A stretch of 64,000 nt of DNA from Bdellovibrio bacteriovorus (GTDB lineage Bacteria; Bdellovibrionota; Bdellovibrionia; Bdellovibrionales; Bdellovibrionaceae): contig NZ_LUKF01000001.1 of the NCBI RefSeq assembly GCF_001592755.1, positions 160,774-224,773 on the forward strand, read 5' to 3'. The position numbers were made by a program, and so were the translations under genes. The notes beneath the pieces are model-generated. The model did not search any database and was not told the DNA's origin. It saw only the letters and a list, made by a program, of their open reading frames with translations. This document shows, piece after piece, positions 8,237 through 15,770 of this stretch; position 1 is the stretch's first letter; each line of letters starts with the position of its first letter.

Positions 8237-9193
8237 TTCAATCCTACTATGCCCTACCGCAATGCGGGTCGTTGCGGTCTGAAACTGAGTTCGCTTTCTT
8301 TGGGAGGCTGGACGACGTTCGGGGGCACCGTGAAAGATTTCACTTCCGTACGCAGCATTCTTCGCCTGGCTTATGAAGCCGGGATTAATTTTTTTGATAT
8401 CGCCGATATTTATGCCAAAGGTGAATCCGAACGCATCATGGGTGGAGCCCTTAAAGACTTCCCTCGTCACGAACTTGTGATCTCTTCTAAAGTTTTCTGG
8501 CCGATGAGTGATGACATCAATGATCGCGGCCTTTCACGCAAGCACATCTTAGAATCCGTCAATAAAAGTCTGCAACGTATCGGTACCGATTATTTGGATA
8601 TTTATTTCTGCCATCGCTATGATCCCGAAACTCCCGTGGAAGAAACAGTTCGCATCATGGATGATCTGATTCATCACGGAAAAATTTTGTACTGGGGAAC
8701 GAGTGAATGGACCGCCGAACAAATTCAAGAAGCGATGGATGTCTGCGATCAAGGTGGTTACTACCGCCCGCAAATTGAACAACCTCAATACAGCCTGCTT
8801 GCCCGCGAAAAATTTGAAGACAATGTTCGCCCGAAAGCTCAGGAACACGGCATGGGCTTAGTGACGTGGTCCCCTTTAGCTTCGGGAATGTTAACTGGAA
8901 AATATGACAATGGAATCAGCGAAGGCCGTTTATCTCGCATCGATTGGCTTAGAGAAACTTTTTATACTGAACAAAACTTAGAACGCGTGCGAAATATGAA
9001 GGCGCTGGCGGATGAGTTGGAATGCACACGCGGGCAACTCGCTCTTGCGTGGTTATTGAACCAGCCTGGAATGACAAGCGTGATTTTGGGTGCGACCAGC
9101 ATCGAACAACTGCAAGAGAATCTGAGTTGTCTCAAGGTTCCGATGACCGAGGATGTAGATAAAGCTCTGAAAAAACTTTTTTCTTACTCCTAA
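8234..9193 (+). CDS. aldo/keto reductase (Kv-beta-like)
   Basis: This 319-residue protein begins MPYRNAGRCGLKLS after a short N-terminus and carries the AKR pattern: FFDIADIYAKGESE (catalytic Asp and Tyr), LVISSKVF (catalytic Lys), DIYFCHRYDPETP (catalytic His), YWGTSEWTAEQI, and a C-terminal cofactor loop ending SVILGATSIEQL. It resembles the potassium-channel beta-subunit / YghZ branch of NADPH-dependent carbonyl reductases. The substrate is unknown. The ATG follows AAGGAGG by four bases within a hairpin. It may be cotranscribed with the HPF-like gene. Confidence 0.92.
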   Translation: MFNPTMPYRNAGRCGLKLSSLSLGGWTTFGGTVKDFTSVRSILRLAYEAGINFFDIADIYAKGESERIMGGALKDFPRHELVISSKVFWPMSDDINDRGLSRKHILESVNKSLQRIGTDYLDIYFCHRYDPETPVEETVRIMDDLIHHGKILYWGTSEWTAEQIQEAMDVCDQGGYYRPQIEQPQYSLLAREKFEDNVRPKAQEHGMGLVTWSPLASGMLTGKYDNGISEGRLSRIDWLRETFYTEQNLERVRNMKALADELECTRGQLALAWLLNQPGMTSVILGATSIEQLQENLSCLKVPMTEDVDKALKKLFSYS

Positions 9194-9339
9194 AGACCGG
9201 AAAAAGACGGCGACATTCGTGCTTATTGGCACTGGAGGATTCCGTTTCTTTACTACAGAGCTATACTGAGCATGAAACGATCTCTTGAGAATAAAAGATA
9301 CCATTGATTGGTTATTTAAGTTCTAAGAGATTGTACGAG

Positions 9340-9378
9340 ACGAGACTTAGTCATTAGATTAAGCCTCGTTTCCATTTT
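9340..9378 (+). terminator. possible terminator of the aldo/keto reductase transcript
   Basis: ACGAG-A-CTTA (9340-9349) pairs with TAAG-C-CTCGT (9360-9369) with one mismatch, followed on the plus strand by TTTCCATTTTTA. It lies between the convergent ends of the aldo/keto reductase and the M14 peptidase. Confidence 0.4.
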
Positions 9379-9384
9379 TAGGGA

Positions 9385-10281
9385 TCAGTGTTCTAGCGCG
9401 ACGGGAAGAAAACTCGTCGGCGATTTCGATTCAGCCGTATTGGCTTTCGTCTTTCCATTTTCCAACTTCACTAAGCTGCCGATAATATCTTGCAACTTTT
9501 CAAACGGAGAAAGATTTGGCGGAAGACTTTCTTTCAACTCCATTGTCAAAACAGGTGTCTGTCTTTCAAGCCACATGTAACGACCTAAACTTCCAGGATA
9601 GTTGCCTAAAGATTTCCACGGCAAATAATCAAACTTGGGCGGAGGGGAAACCTTGGGACCGTCAAAATCCAAAACCTTTAGCGGCGTATGCACAGAAACG
9701 ATGAAATCCGGTTGGAAGTCTTCCAAGTGATGCAAAGCACACTTCGTTTCGGGCTCACTTGCAGCTACTTCACCTGGGAATCGGCGCGGATTTGACTTCG
9801 TCGTGCGCTTCCAATTTTCGATTGCACCTACATCCCAATCTTTTGTGGGAAAGTTGCGGTTGATATCGATCTTGTTCGCATTCGTACGAGTTTTGTATTT
9901 CACACCATCGGGATTGACGACAGGAATCACCCGCCAAGAGTTGCGCGGATCAATGCCTTCCAAACGCTCCATCCAATAACGGCCGACAGTGCCTGCCGGT
10001 GTTTCATCTCCGTGGATTAAGCTGAACACCAATACTTTTTTAGCGCCTGGTGTGGAAGAGGGTTTGTCGTAATGGTAAATAGGACGACCTTCCGCGCTCA
10101 CGCAAAGGGCTTCTACTTTGACTTTTTCACAAGCCTTCGTAAGAAGTTTGTCATCCCACGCTCCGGGGAATTTTTTTAGATCATTGATGCAGTCTTGTTG
10201 GATATTAGAAAAGTCTGCTTGAGCGCCAACAGCTGACATAAACATCAGACCAAATAAGATTGTCTTCATCATTTTTGTCAT
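9385..10281 (-). CDS. secreted M14-family zinc carboxypeptidase (MpaA-like)
   Basis: A signal peptide (about 20 residues, ending SAVGAQA) is followed by an M14 metallopeptidase domain. With numbering from a GTG three bases upstream, the zinc ligands are His91 and Glu94 in LIHGDETPAG and His199 in IVSVHTPL. NRNFP is at 142-146 and the catalytic Glu249 is in LTMEL. The closest theme is the murein tripeptide amidase MpaA branch, which cleaves the gamma-D-Glu-meso-DAP bond. An exported form in this organism could act on its own or prey wall peptides; that is inference. AGGGAAG precedes the ATG at 10281. The gene is monocistronic. Confidence 0.88.
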   Translation of the reverse strand: MTKMMKTILFGLMFMSAVGAQADFSNIQQDCINDLKKFPGAWDDKLLTKACEKVKVEALCVSAEGRPIYHYDKPSSTPGAKKVLVFSLIHGDETPAGTVGRYWMERLEGIDPRNSWRVIPVVNPDGVKYKTRTNANKIDINRNFPTKDWDVGAIENWKRTTKSNPRRFPGEVAASEPETKCALHHLEDFQPDFIVSVHTPLKVLDFDGPKVSPPPKFDYLPWKSLGNYPGSLGRYMWLERQTPVLTMELKESLPPNLSPFEKLQDIIGSLVKLENGKTKANTAESKSPTSFLPVALEH

Positions 10282-10436
10282 CACTTCCCTATTATCTCCG
10301 AACTTTGAAATCTCTCAAGATGAGAAAGTGGCTTTTTTTGAATCAAGCTGAGAATCCTTATAAATTGACTAAAGTCTTAGTGCCTTTCGTCCGTAATGTA
10401 AAGGGTGTGACGAATTAGACTCAGGTCGGAGGTTGT

Positions 10437-10658
10437 ATGGTGAATCGTGGCGGTTTTAGTTTTGTAGCGATGTTGGTGATTAATCCCATCGTGATACTGT
10501 TTTATCAAAACTGCTCCATGGCCCCGGTGAGCTATGCGAAAAATACCACACCTCAAGTGAAGGTGTCGCGTCAGGTAGCGTCTGAAGCTAAGCCTACTGT
10601 AGCGACTATTAAGAAACAGACTTGCGTCGAGAAAAAGGAATGCCCCCAAAAGGAATAG
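10437..10658 (+). CDS. small membrane-anchored protein of unknown function
   Basis: This is a 73-residue ORF with a GGAGG site four bases before the ATG. It has a hydrophobic segment at about residues 8-24 (FSFVAMLVINPIVILFY) followed by a Lys/Thr/Val-rich tail with three cysteines, including two near the end (TCVEKKECPQ). It looks like a single-pass membrane or exported small protein. A Cys follows the hydrophobic stretch, but the YQNC context is a poor lipobox. It is not recognised. It stands alone between a divergent M14 peptidase and another small exported protein. Confidence 0.55.
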   Translation: MVNRGGFSFVAMLVINPIVILFYQNCSMAPVSYAKNTTPQVKVSRQVASEAKPTVATIKKQTCVEKKECPQKE

Positions 10659-10724
10659 TATTCATTTCTTGAATATCTGAATTCTTTCTATGCCTTTTAC
10701 TAATCATAGAGTCCCTTGTAGAAC

Positions 10725-10743
10725 GAATCATGAAGCATGATTC
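10725..10743 (+). promoter_or_regulatory. 8-bp palindrome upstream of a small secreted protein gene
   Basis: GAATCATG and CATGATTC are perfect inverted repeats separated by AAG. They lie just ahead of the AAGGAGG site of the gene at 10761. It could be an operator or an mRNA hairpin; no regulator can be named. Confidence 0.4.
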
Positions 10744-10760
10744 AGAACAAGGAGGCTTCT

Positions 10761-11105
10761 ATGATTAAGTTCGTTTTAACTCTCTCAACAATCTCCGTTC
10801 TTTTTAGCTCCCCAGCATTTGCTTTTGTATCTCCGCAAGAAGAAAAAGCCCTGATTGAAGCTATTAACGACGCTAGCCCTGCGCAAACGCATGCAGAAGG
10901 CATTCGCTGCTCATTACGCAACCGCATGTGCCTAGTGCGCCTGCACGTGGCAGAACGCCAAGCTGGCTGCATGATCGAAAGAATCGCGGATGTCTCAGAT
11001 TTATATACTGAAGAAGTAGAAAGAACGACGGGAAAAAGCGTCTTCACCCTTTCCCGTTATGCTCAAGACAGTTTGAACCACTGTGTAGCCGAGCTGTCTC
11101 GCTAA
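10761..11105 (+). CDS. small exported cysteine-containing protein, unknown function
   Basis: This 114-residue protein has a signal peptide (MIKFVLTLSTISVLFSSPAFA) and a mature part with four cysteines (IRCSLRNRMCLVRLHV, QAGCMIER, NHCVAELSR), suggesting one or two periplasmic disulfides. The start at 10761 is chosen because AAGGAGG lies five bases upstream; an in-frame ATG at 10737 would spoil the signal peptide. An 8-bp palindrome precedes the ribosome binding site. The family is not recognised. It converges on the polysaccharide deacetylase gene, with two bases between stops. Confidence 0.75.
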   Translation: MIKFVLTLSTISVLFSSPAFAFVSPQEEKALIEAINDASPAQTHAEGIRCSLRNRMCLVRLHVAERQAGCMIERIADVSDLYTEEVERTTGKSVFTLSRYAQDSLNHCVAELSR

Positions 11106-11107
11106 GA

Positions 11108-12433
11108 CTATTTCTCGCAAGCCGTTGTGAGCGGATCAATCGGAGAATTCTGATAGCTCAATTGAGGGAACATATCACGATAACGGAATCTGTCGGGCTC
11201 ATAACCTAGAGGTTTTACCGGCTCTCCGTTTTGATCCGCGCGCGGTTTCAAATCCGTCACCTTAATGTTGTAAGTATTCATAAACTGCACCGCCTGAGAG
11301 ACCACCGCTAAATTCGAGCGGTCTTGCGTATCACGATGTTCAGGCTTCAAAAGAACCACTTTGTAACCGTTGTCAGCTAAGTAATTCAAAATCAAAGGAA
11401 GAGCTTCTGCAGATTGCTTAAACACATCGTGCATAAGAACGATACCACGGTTTTTGCTGCCTCTAAGAGCCTTCAAGAAACTTTGGAGGATCAACTGACG
11501 GCGCTCTTCATCATTTTTGTATTTGGAAACTCCATACTGCCAGTCAAAGCTGTCGATGCTCCAACCGAAGATTTTTAAACCCAACTCTGTCGCGTTACGA
11601 CGCATGTTTTTGTTCATGCAACCATTTGGAAAGCGGAAGTAAGGGTCAATATATCCCGCAGAAGAAAATACGCCCACGTGACCGCCGATCATCTCTGAAA
11701 GGAAGTAATCATAAGACATTTTACCGCGGTTCACCTCACGGCCCATCATCAGCGTGTGATAGAACGAGTGAGAGCCCAAGATATGACCTTCTGCCAAAAT
11801 TCTTTGTGTTAATGCTTTATTCTGTAGTGCCTGACGACCGGTAGAAAAGAAGGCCGCCTTGACGCCTGCTTTTTTAAGAGCCTCAAGAATAGGTACCGTT
11901 GTTCTTTGTGTAGGACCGTCGTCAAATGTCAGCATGACTTCTTTGTCGTTCAAACCCTGCATTGAAAGATAATCAATATTAGGAACTGTGCGCTCTTCAA
12001 AAGGAATGCGGCGGATCTTTTGGATGTCTGCATCCAAATTCAAAGACGCTTTTTTAGTAAGGTTCGCGATCATGATTTTGCGTTGCAGATCGCCGCTGCA
12101 ATCTTTAAGAGCAATGGCAGCGTCGTCAGATTCAATAATAGACTGAACGTATTCAAGCTCACCCATCGGCAATGACTTCAGCTGAACACACAGAGCTAGA
12201 TTAGAAAACTTGTCATTTCCAGGATTCACAATGAAAGCACGGAGTTTATGGAAGTGCTCATCAAATTCATTTCCACTTTTACTTTTTGAAATGTCTTGGA
12301 TGATCTGGTTATACACGCCCGACACACGCTCCATCTCTGCCGCAAACTTTGTTTGCTCGTGAACTTCACCGGCAGCGAAGGCATTTAAACCTACAAAAAG
12401 CGACGACATTAACAACATGTGCTTTCTAAACAT
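11108..12433 (-). CDS. exported polysaccharide deacetylase (CE4/NodB domain)
   Basis: This 441-residue protein has a signal peptide of about 21 residues, a helical N-terminal region of about 140 residues, and a NodB domain from about 165. The motifs are TFDDGP (169-174, catalytic and metal Asp), HSFYH (metal His222 and His226), RFPNG, DSFDW and VLMHD. CE4 enzymes remove acetyl groups from peptidoglycan or chitin-like sugars. In Bdellovibrio, exported CE4 enzymes are known to deacetylate prey peptidoglycan, so a predation role is plausible but not shown here. GAGGTG precedes the ATG by five bases. A C-terminal extension of about 80 residues follows the domain. Confidence 0.9.
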   Translation of the reverse strand: MFRKHMLLMSSLFVGLNAFAAGEVHEQTKFAAEMERVSGVYNQIIQDISKSKSGNEFDEHFHKLRAFIVNPGNDKFSNLALCVQLKSLPMGELEYVQSIIESDDAAIALKDCSGDLQRKIMIANLTKKASLNLDADIQKIRRIPFEERTVPNIDYLSMQGLNDKEVMLTFDDGPTQRTTVPILEALKKAGVKAAFFSTGRQALQNKALTQRILAEGHILGSHSFYHTLMMGREVNRGKMSYDYFLSEMIGGHVGVFSSAGYIDPYFRFPNGCMNKNMRRNATELGLKIFGWSIDSFDWQYGVSKYKNDEERRQLILQSFLKALRGSKNRGIVLMHDVFKQSAEALPLILNYLADNGYKVVLLKPEHRDTQDRSNLAVVSQAVQFMNTYNIKVTDLKPRADQNGEPVKPLGYEPDRFRYRDMFPQLSYQNSPIDPLTTACEK

Positions 12434-12601
12434 ATGAACACCTCAAATTATATCAATTGAAGGTATCGCAAGTTCTGTTCCGGCTGAGCACGGTTCTATT
12501 CGGTACCCAGTCAGTAAAAAAGCAATGAGAGACACATTGTGCGGCGTGGGTGTCGAGAAGTTCGACAGGATCTTCTGTGAGGTGAATGAGTTTCAGATAC
12601 C

Positions 12602-12629
12602 AAAAGCCCCTCTTGCGAAGGGCTTTTTT
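12602..12629. terminator. intrinsic terminator hairpin between the CE4 gene and the exported protein at 12642
   Basis: AAAAGCCC and GGGCTTTT pair around a 10-base loop. The T-run is longer on the plus strand (six T) than on the minus strand (four T). It can end the minus-strand gene that stops at 12642; no plus-strand gene upstream was found. Confidence 0.6.
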
Positions 12630-12641
12630 GTCGAACGAAAA

Positions 12642-13463
12642 TTAAGGTTGTGGCTCTGGTGTCGGAGCAGGTTTTTGCTCTTCTGGAGTGTGAGTCACCA
12701 AATACGTAGCGATATCATCCACCATTTGCATATTGCGAGCGACGGATTCTAAAGTGTCTTTATCATCAGCTAGAAGCTTTTCGATAAAATCTTTCAAACC
12801 TGGCTGATCGGCATTGAAACCTTTGAAAGCCGGATTGATAAGAACTTCGATGCTGCCGCTAAGACCCGTACGGTCCGCACCCAAACGTGCTTGTAAAGAC
12901 TTAAACTCGACATCTTCGATTTTCAAATTTGCAGGAAGCTTTTGAAAATCCACGGAAGCTTGCAAATGAAGTTTTGCAGAGATGATATTTCCTTCTGCAT
13001 CCTTTTGCAGTTCGTCCATCACGACTTGTACAGTGATGGCGTCCCCATATTTTTGGCCGTAATCACCAACAAGTGACTTCACTAAGTCCTCAAGCTGGCC
13101 GCCGAACTCATTCAAGATCGACTGACCGAAAGCTTTCACCAAATCAAACTTCACAGCCAGATCTCCGGCAACGCGCGGAGCACTGCCATCACCATAGTGA
13201 TAAGAAGCATTGTTCAACTGGAGGTACAATTCATTCGCTGGGCCTTTTTTATACGCCGACGCTTTCAAAGCGAAATCCAACGTGCGAACGGCGTCGACAC
13301 GAAGTTCAGTGAATGCTACATCGAGCTTTGTCGACTCATTGTTGTAAGCCGCAGCAATCGCCGCCACCTTCTTATTTACTTCTTCTTTGTTAATAACGCT
13401 GGCAACGGCCACGGAGGAAACGACAAGAACGACGGGCGCTGCCACTTTAAGCCATGATTTCAT
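12642..13463 (-). CDS. exported protein of unknown function with proline-rich tail
   Basis: This 273-residue protein starts at the ATG at 13463, six bases after AGGAG; an upstream in-frame start at 13508 lacks a site and would bury the signal peptide. The N-terminus (MKSWLKVAAPVVLVVSSVAVAS) is a signal or membrane anchor. The mature part repeats strands such as VDFQKLPANLKIEDVEFKSL and ends with a helical segment and EEQKPAPTPEPQP. The layout loosely recalls YdgA/DUF945-type periplasmic proteins, but the match is weak. A terminator-like hairpin follows its stop. Confidence 0.7.
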   Translation of the reverse strand: MKSWLKVAAPVVLVVSSVAVASVINKEEVNKKVAAIAAAYNNESTKLDVAFTELRVDAVRTLDFALKASAYKKGPANELYLQLNNASYHYGDGSAPRVAGDLAVKFDLVKAFGQSILNEFGGQLEDLVKSLVGDYGQKYGDAITVQVVMDELQKDAEGNIISAKLHLQASVDFQKLPANLKIEDVEFKSLQARLGADRTGLSGSIEVLINPAFKGFNADQPGLKDFIEKLLADDKDTLESVARNMQMVDDIATYLVTHTPEEQKPAPTPEPQP

Positions 13464-13614
13464 GTGAAACTCCTGTAGTGATTTTTGGTTGAGCCCCCTT
13501 TTTATCACCGAGAAATCACACTGACTCGCGAAACCTGAACGGCTTACCCACTCTTAATTTCGCGTCCATTGCGGCGCTTCTAGACCTCAGAAAATATTTT
13601 TAAAAAGCTTATTG

Positions 13615-13652
13615 ACTTACATATTATTTACACTGTAAGTTCATATGTAAGT
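13615..13652 (+). promoter_or_regulatory. LexA operator (autoregulatory) with nested inverted repeats
   Basis: TTAC-ACT-GTAA lies at 13628-13638, matching the TTAC-N3-GTAA box reported for Bdellovibrio LexA. It sits inside a wider inverted repeat, ACTTACATA (13615-13623) and TATGTAAGT (13644-13652), with almost the same centre. The outer right arm touches the lexA start at 13654, so bound repressor should block transcription or initiation. Autoregulation is inferred. Confidence 0.75.
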
Positions 13653-13653
13653 T

Positions 13654-14379
13654 ATGACAAAGAAATTGCCCCTCCCCCCACTGACACCGAAAGAAAAATC
13701 CGTTCTCGAGTTTATCGAGAGCCATATCTTAAGTTCAGGAGTTTCTCCGTCATATCAAGAAATTAAGGATCACTTCGGCTTGGCTTCGTTTAATTCTGTT
13801 CAGAATTATTTGAAGCAATTGACGAGCAAGGGATACATCGAAAATCCATTGGGTCAAAAGCGAGCGATCCAGGTGCTCCACTCAGCCAGTGCTGTGCAGG
13901 AACATCTTCAATCGAAAAAAGTCTCGACGACGACAGGATCTCACCGCTCACAGCTCCTCCAGGCACGTGATGAGGTCCTGTCCCTTCCCCTTCTTGGGAA
14001 AGTGGCCGCAGGTCAGCCGATTGAAGCCATCAAACATGACGAATTTGTCGATGTTCCCCCTTCTATGATTCGCAATCCTTCCAAATCCTTTGCATTGAAA
14101 GTGCAAGGCGACTCGATGATTGAAGATGGCATCTTTGATGAAGATATTATTTTAGTTCAAAAACAGGATTCGGCCTCTAACGGCGATATTGTTGTGGCTA
14201 CGGTAGAAAATGAAGCCACGGTTAAACGCATCTATGTGCGCGCGCGTCCCGACAGCGGTTCTAGCGAAAAACTAGTAGAACTTCGTCCTTCAAACTCCAC
14301 AATGAAATCTATGTGGTATTCACCTGAAGAAGTCGAAATCCGCGGTATCGTCGTGGGCCTTATCCGTAAATTCCAATAG
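13654..14379 (+). CDS. lexA: LexA repressor (SOS regulator, self-cleaving)
   Basis: This 241-residue protein has an N-terminal winged helix (residues about 8-72, with PSYQEIKDHFGLASFNSVQN as the recognition region), an unusually long linker (about 75-108), then the S24 peptidase domain. The cleavage bond is Ala119-Gly120 in GKVAAGQP, and the catalytic pair is Ser154 (QGDSM) and Lys191 (TVKRIY). RecA-stimulated self-cleavage relieves repression. A TTAC-N3-GTAA operator lies directly upstream, so it is probably self-regulated. The next gene follows after 85 bases. Confidence 0.95.
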   Translation: MTKKLPLPPLTPKEKSVLEFIESHILSSGVSPSYQEIKDHFGLASFNSVQNYLKQLTSKGYIENPLGQKRAIQVLHSASAVQEHLQSKKVSTTTGSHRSQLLQARDEVLSLPLLGKVAAGQPIEAIKHDEFVDVPPSMIRNPSKSFALKVQGDSMIEDGIFDEDIILVQKQDSASNGDIVVATVENEATVKRIYVRARPDSGSSEKLVELRPSNSTMKSMWYSPEEVEIRGIVVGLIRKFQ

Positions 14380-14464
14380 TTCATATCTAAGCTTGCGTCA
14401 GGGATGACCAAGTTTTTCTTAAAGATTTTCCCCCGCATTTTGCTTTTTGTGATATCTAAGCAAA

Positions 14465-14965
14465 ATGCAAAGCACACACGCTCAAATCAGCTATCAAGAT
14501 AAATCCAAATTCTACAAAGAACTTCAGTCGGAAGCTTCTGGCATTCTTGAAAAAGAATGGTTTGTAAATTTAGCGAATATCTCAGCTCTTTTAAGACAGC
14601 ATCTTCCTGATATTAATTGGGTTGGCTTCTATCTTCTTCACAATAACGAATTGCTGCTAAGCTCGTTTCAAGGTCTGCCTGCTTGTACAAGGATTGCTTT
14701 AGGAAAAGGTGTCTGCGGTACTGCTGCGAAAACGTTGCAAACTCAGCTTGTGGCGAACGTGGATGAATTTCCCGGTCACATCGTCTGTGATGCCGCTTCA
14801 AAATCAGAAATTGTGATTCCGGTTATTCACGACGGAAAACTTCTGGGCGTTTTAGATGTCGATGCACCTATTCTAAATCGTTTTGACCAGGAAGATAAAA
14901 AAGGACTCGAAGAAATCGTGCACATCCTTACTAAAGGCACGACGTGGCCGGAAAAGTTCACGTAA
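14465..14965 (+). CDS. msrC: free methionine-(R)-sulfoxide reductase (GAF domain)
   Basis: This 166-residue single-GAF protein matches fRMsr (MsrC/YebR). It has NWVGFYLL, FQGLPACTRIALGKGVCG with two of the redox cysteines, FPGHIVCDAASKSEIVIPV with the third, and GVLDVDAP. The enzyme reduces free Met-R-sulfoxide, using thioredoxin to resolve the disulfide. It is a cytoplasmic antioxidant gene lying downstream of lexA, though 85 bases away and with no clear shared signal. A hairpin terminator follows. Confidence 0.92.
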   Translation: MQSTHAQISYQDKSKFYKELQSEASGILEKEWFVNLANISALLRQHLPDINWVGFYLLHNNELLLSSFQGLPACTRIALGKGVCGTAAKTLQTQLVANVDEFPGHIVCDAASKSEIVIPVIHDGKLLGVLDVDAPILNRFDQEDKKGLEEIVHILTKGTTWPEKFT

Positions 14966-14974
14966 CCTAAAACA

Positions 14975-15000
14975 TAAAGGCGCAGTTTCCTGCGCCTTTA
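14975..15000. terminator. bidirectional terminator between msrC and a ferritin-like gene
   Basis: TAAAGGCGCA and TGCGCCTTTA form a 10-bp stem with a six-base loop. It lies between convergent stops, with AT-rich flanks and a T-run on the minus-strand side. Confidence 0.7.
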
Positions 15001-15005
15001 AAAAA

Positions 15006-15761
15006 TCAAATATGGCGCGATGATGATTTATCTTCGCCGCGCTCCATATCGTCGAAGTTCATTTGTTTATAAATACTGGTGATAGTCATTAGATGCTCTT
15101 CTTCTGCAGAAAGAGCTGCTTCAAACTTATCAGCCATGGCATCCATATTCGCTTTACGGGCCATTTCAATTAAAAGCTCCCAACCCGCATTGTCCGTGAG
15201 TTCCGCCATTAACAGCGTCTGTAAAGACTGGGTCACTGTGGTGCGTGGGTCGGCCGCGACCTGCAATAGCCCCATGGCAGTCACCCCGTTGGCATCCGCA
15301 CAAGGAGTTACGGCCGTGGGATCCGCGCCAATCTGTTCGATCGCATTTTTCACGATTTCAAAATGCTCAAGCTCCTCCTGATGAATCCGCATAAGATCTG
15401 TCAGAATTTCAGTCACCCCCGCCGCTTGGCATTTTGTGATGACCGATTCATACAGTCGCGCGCCGGTTCTTTCAAAAGCCAGACGCTCTCCTAATTTATC
15501 GATAAACGCTTCGGGTCGTATACCTTGCAATAGTTCAGCGCCGGTCGAGGCCATTCCCTTCAGACTTCCCGGAGGAGGAACGCTTCCGATATCATCGGAT
15601 TCCTGAATATACTCTTGGCGGATTTTCACAAATTCACTTTGCGAAAAATCCGTCATCGGTGTCGTCGGTGTTTTTTCCGCGACTTGCATCATGCGTTTAC
15701 TGTCTAACGGGGACATTTGAATCCCCGTACGATTACTTCCAATATGAACATGCTCTTTCAT
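15006..15761 (-). CDS. ferritin-like diiron protein (251 residues)
   Basis: A disordered N-terminus of about 80 residues is followed by a four-helix ferritin-like domain. The spacing of acidic residues fits a diiron site: Glu97 in FERTGARLYE, Glu130-x-x-His133 in EELEHF, Glu187 in AELTDNAGWE and Glu220-x-x-His223 in AEEEHL. Iron oxidation, storage or peroxide defence is likely, but the exact reaction is unknown. It lies nine bases downstream of a larger ferritin-like gene on the same strand, so the two form an operon. There is no signal peptide. Confidence 0.8.
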   Translation of the reverse strand: MKEHVHIGSNRTGIQMSPLDSKRMMQVAEKTPTTPMTDFSQSEFVKIRQEYIQESDDIGSVPPPGSLKGMASTGAELLQGIRPEAFIDKLGERLAFERTGARLYESVITKCQAAGVTEILTDLMRIHQEELEHFEIVKNAIEQIGADPTAVTPCADANGVTAMGLLQVAADPRTTVTQSLQTLLMAELTDNAGWELLIEMARKANMDAMADKFEAALSAEEEHLMTITSIYKQMNFDDMERGEDKSSSRHI

Positions 15762-15770
15762 TTTTGACTC

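Noticed and set aside
12525-12752. Plus-strand ORF of 75 codons ahead of a hairpin
   Set aside because: No ribosome binding site; it runs through the terminator and into the antisense of the exported protein gene at 12642.
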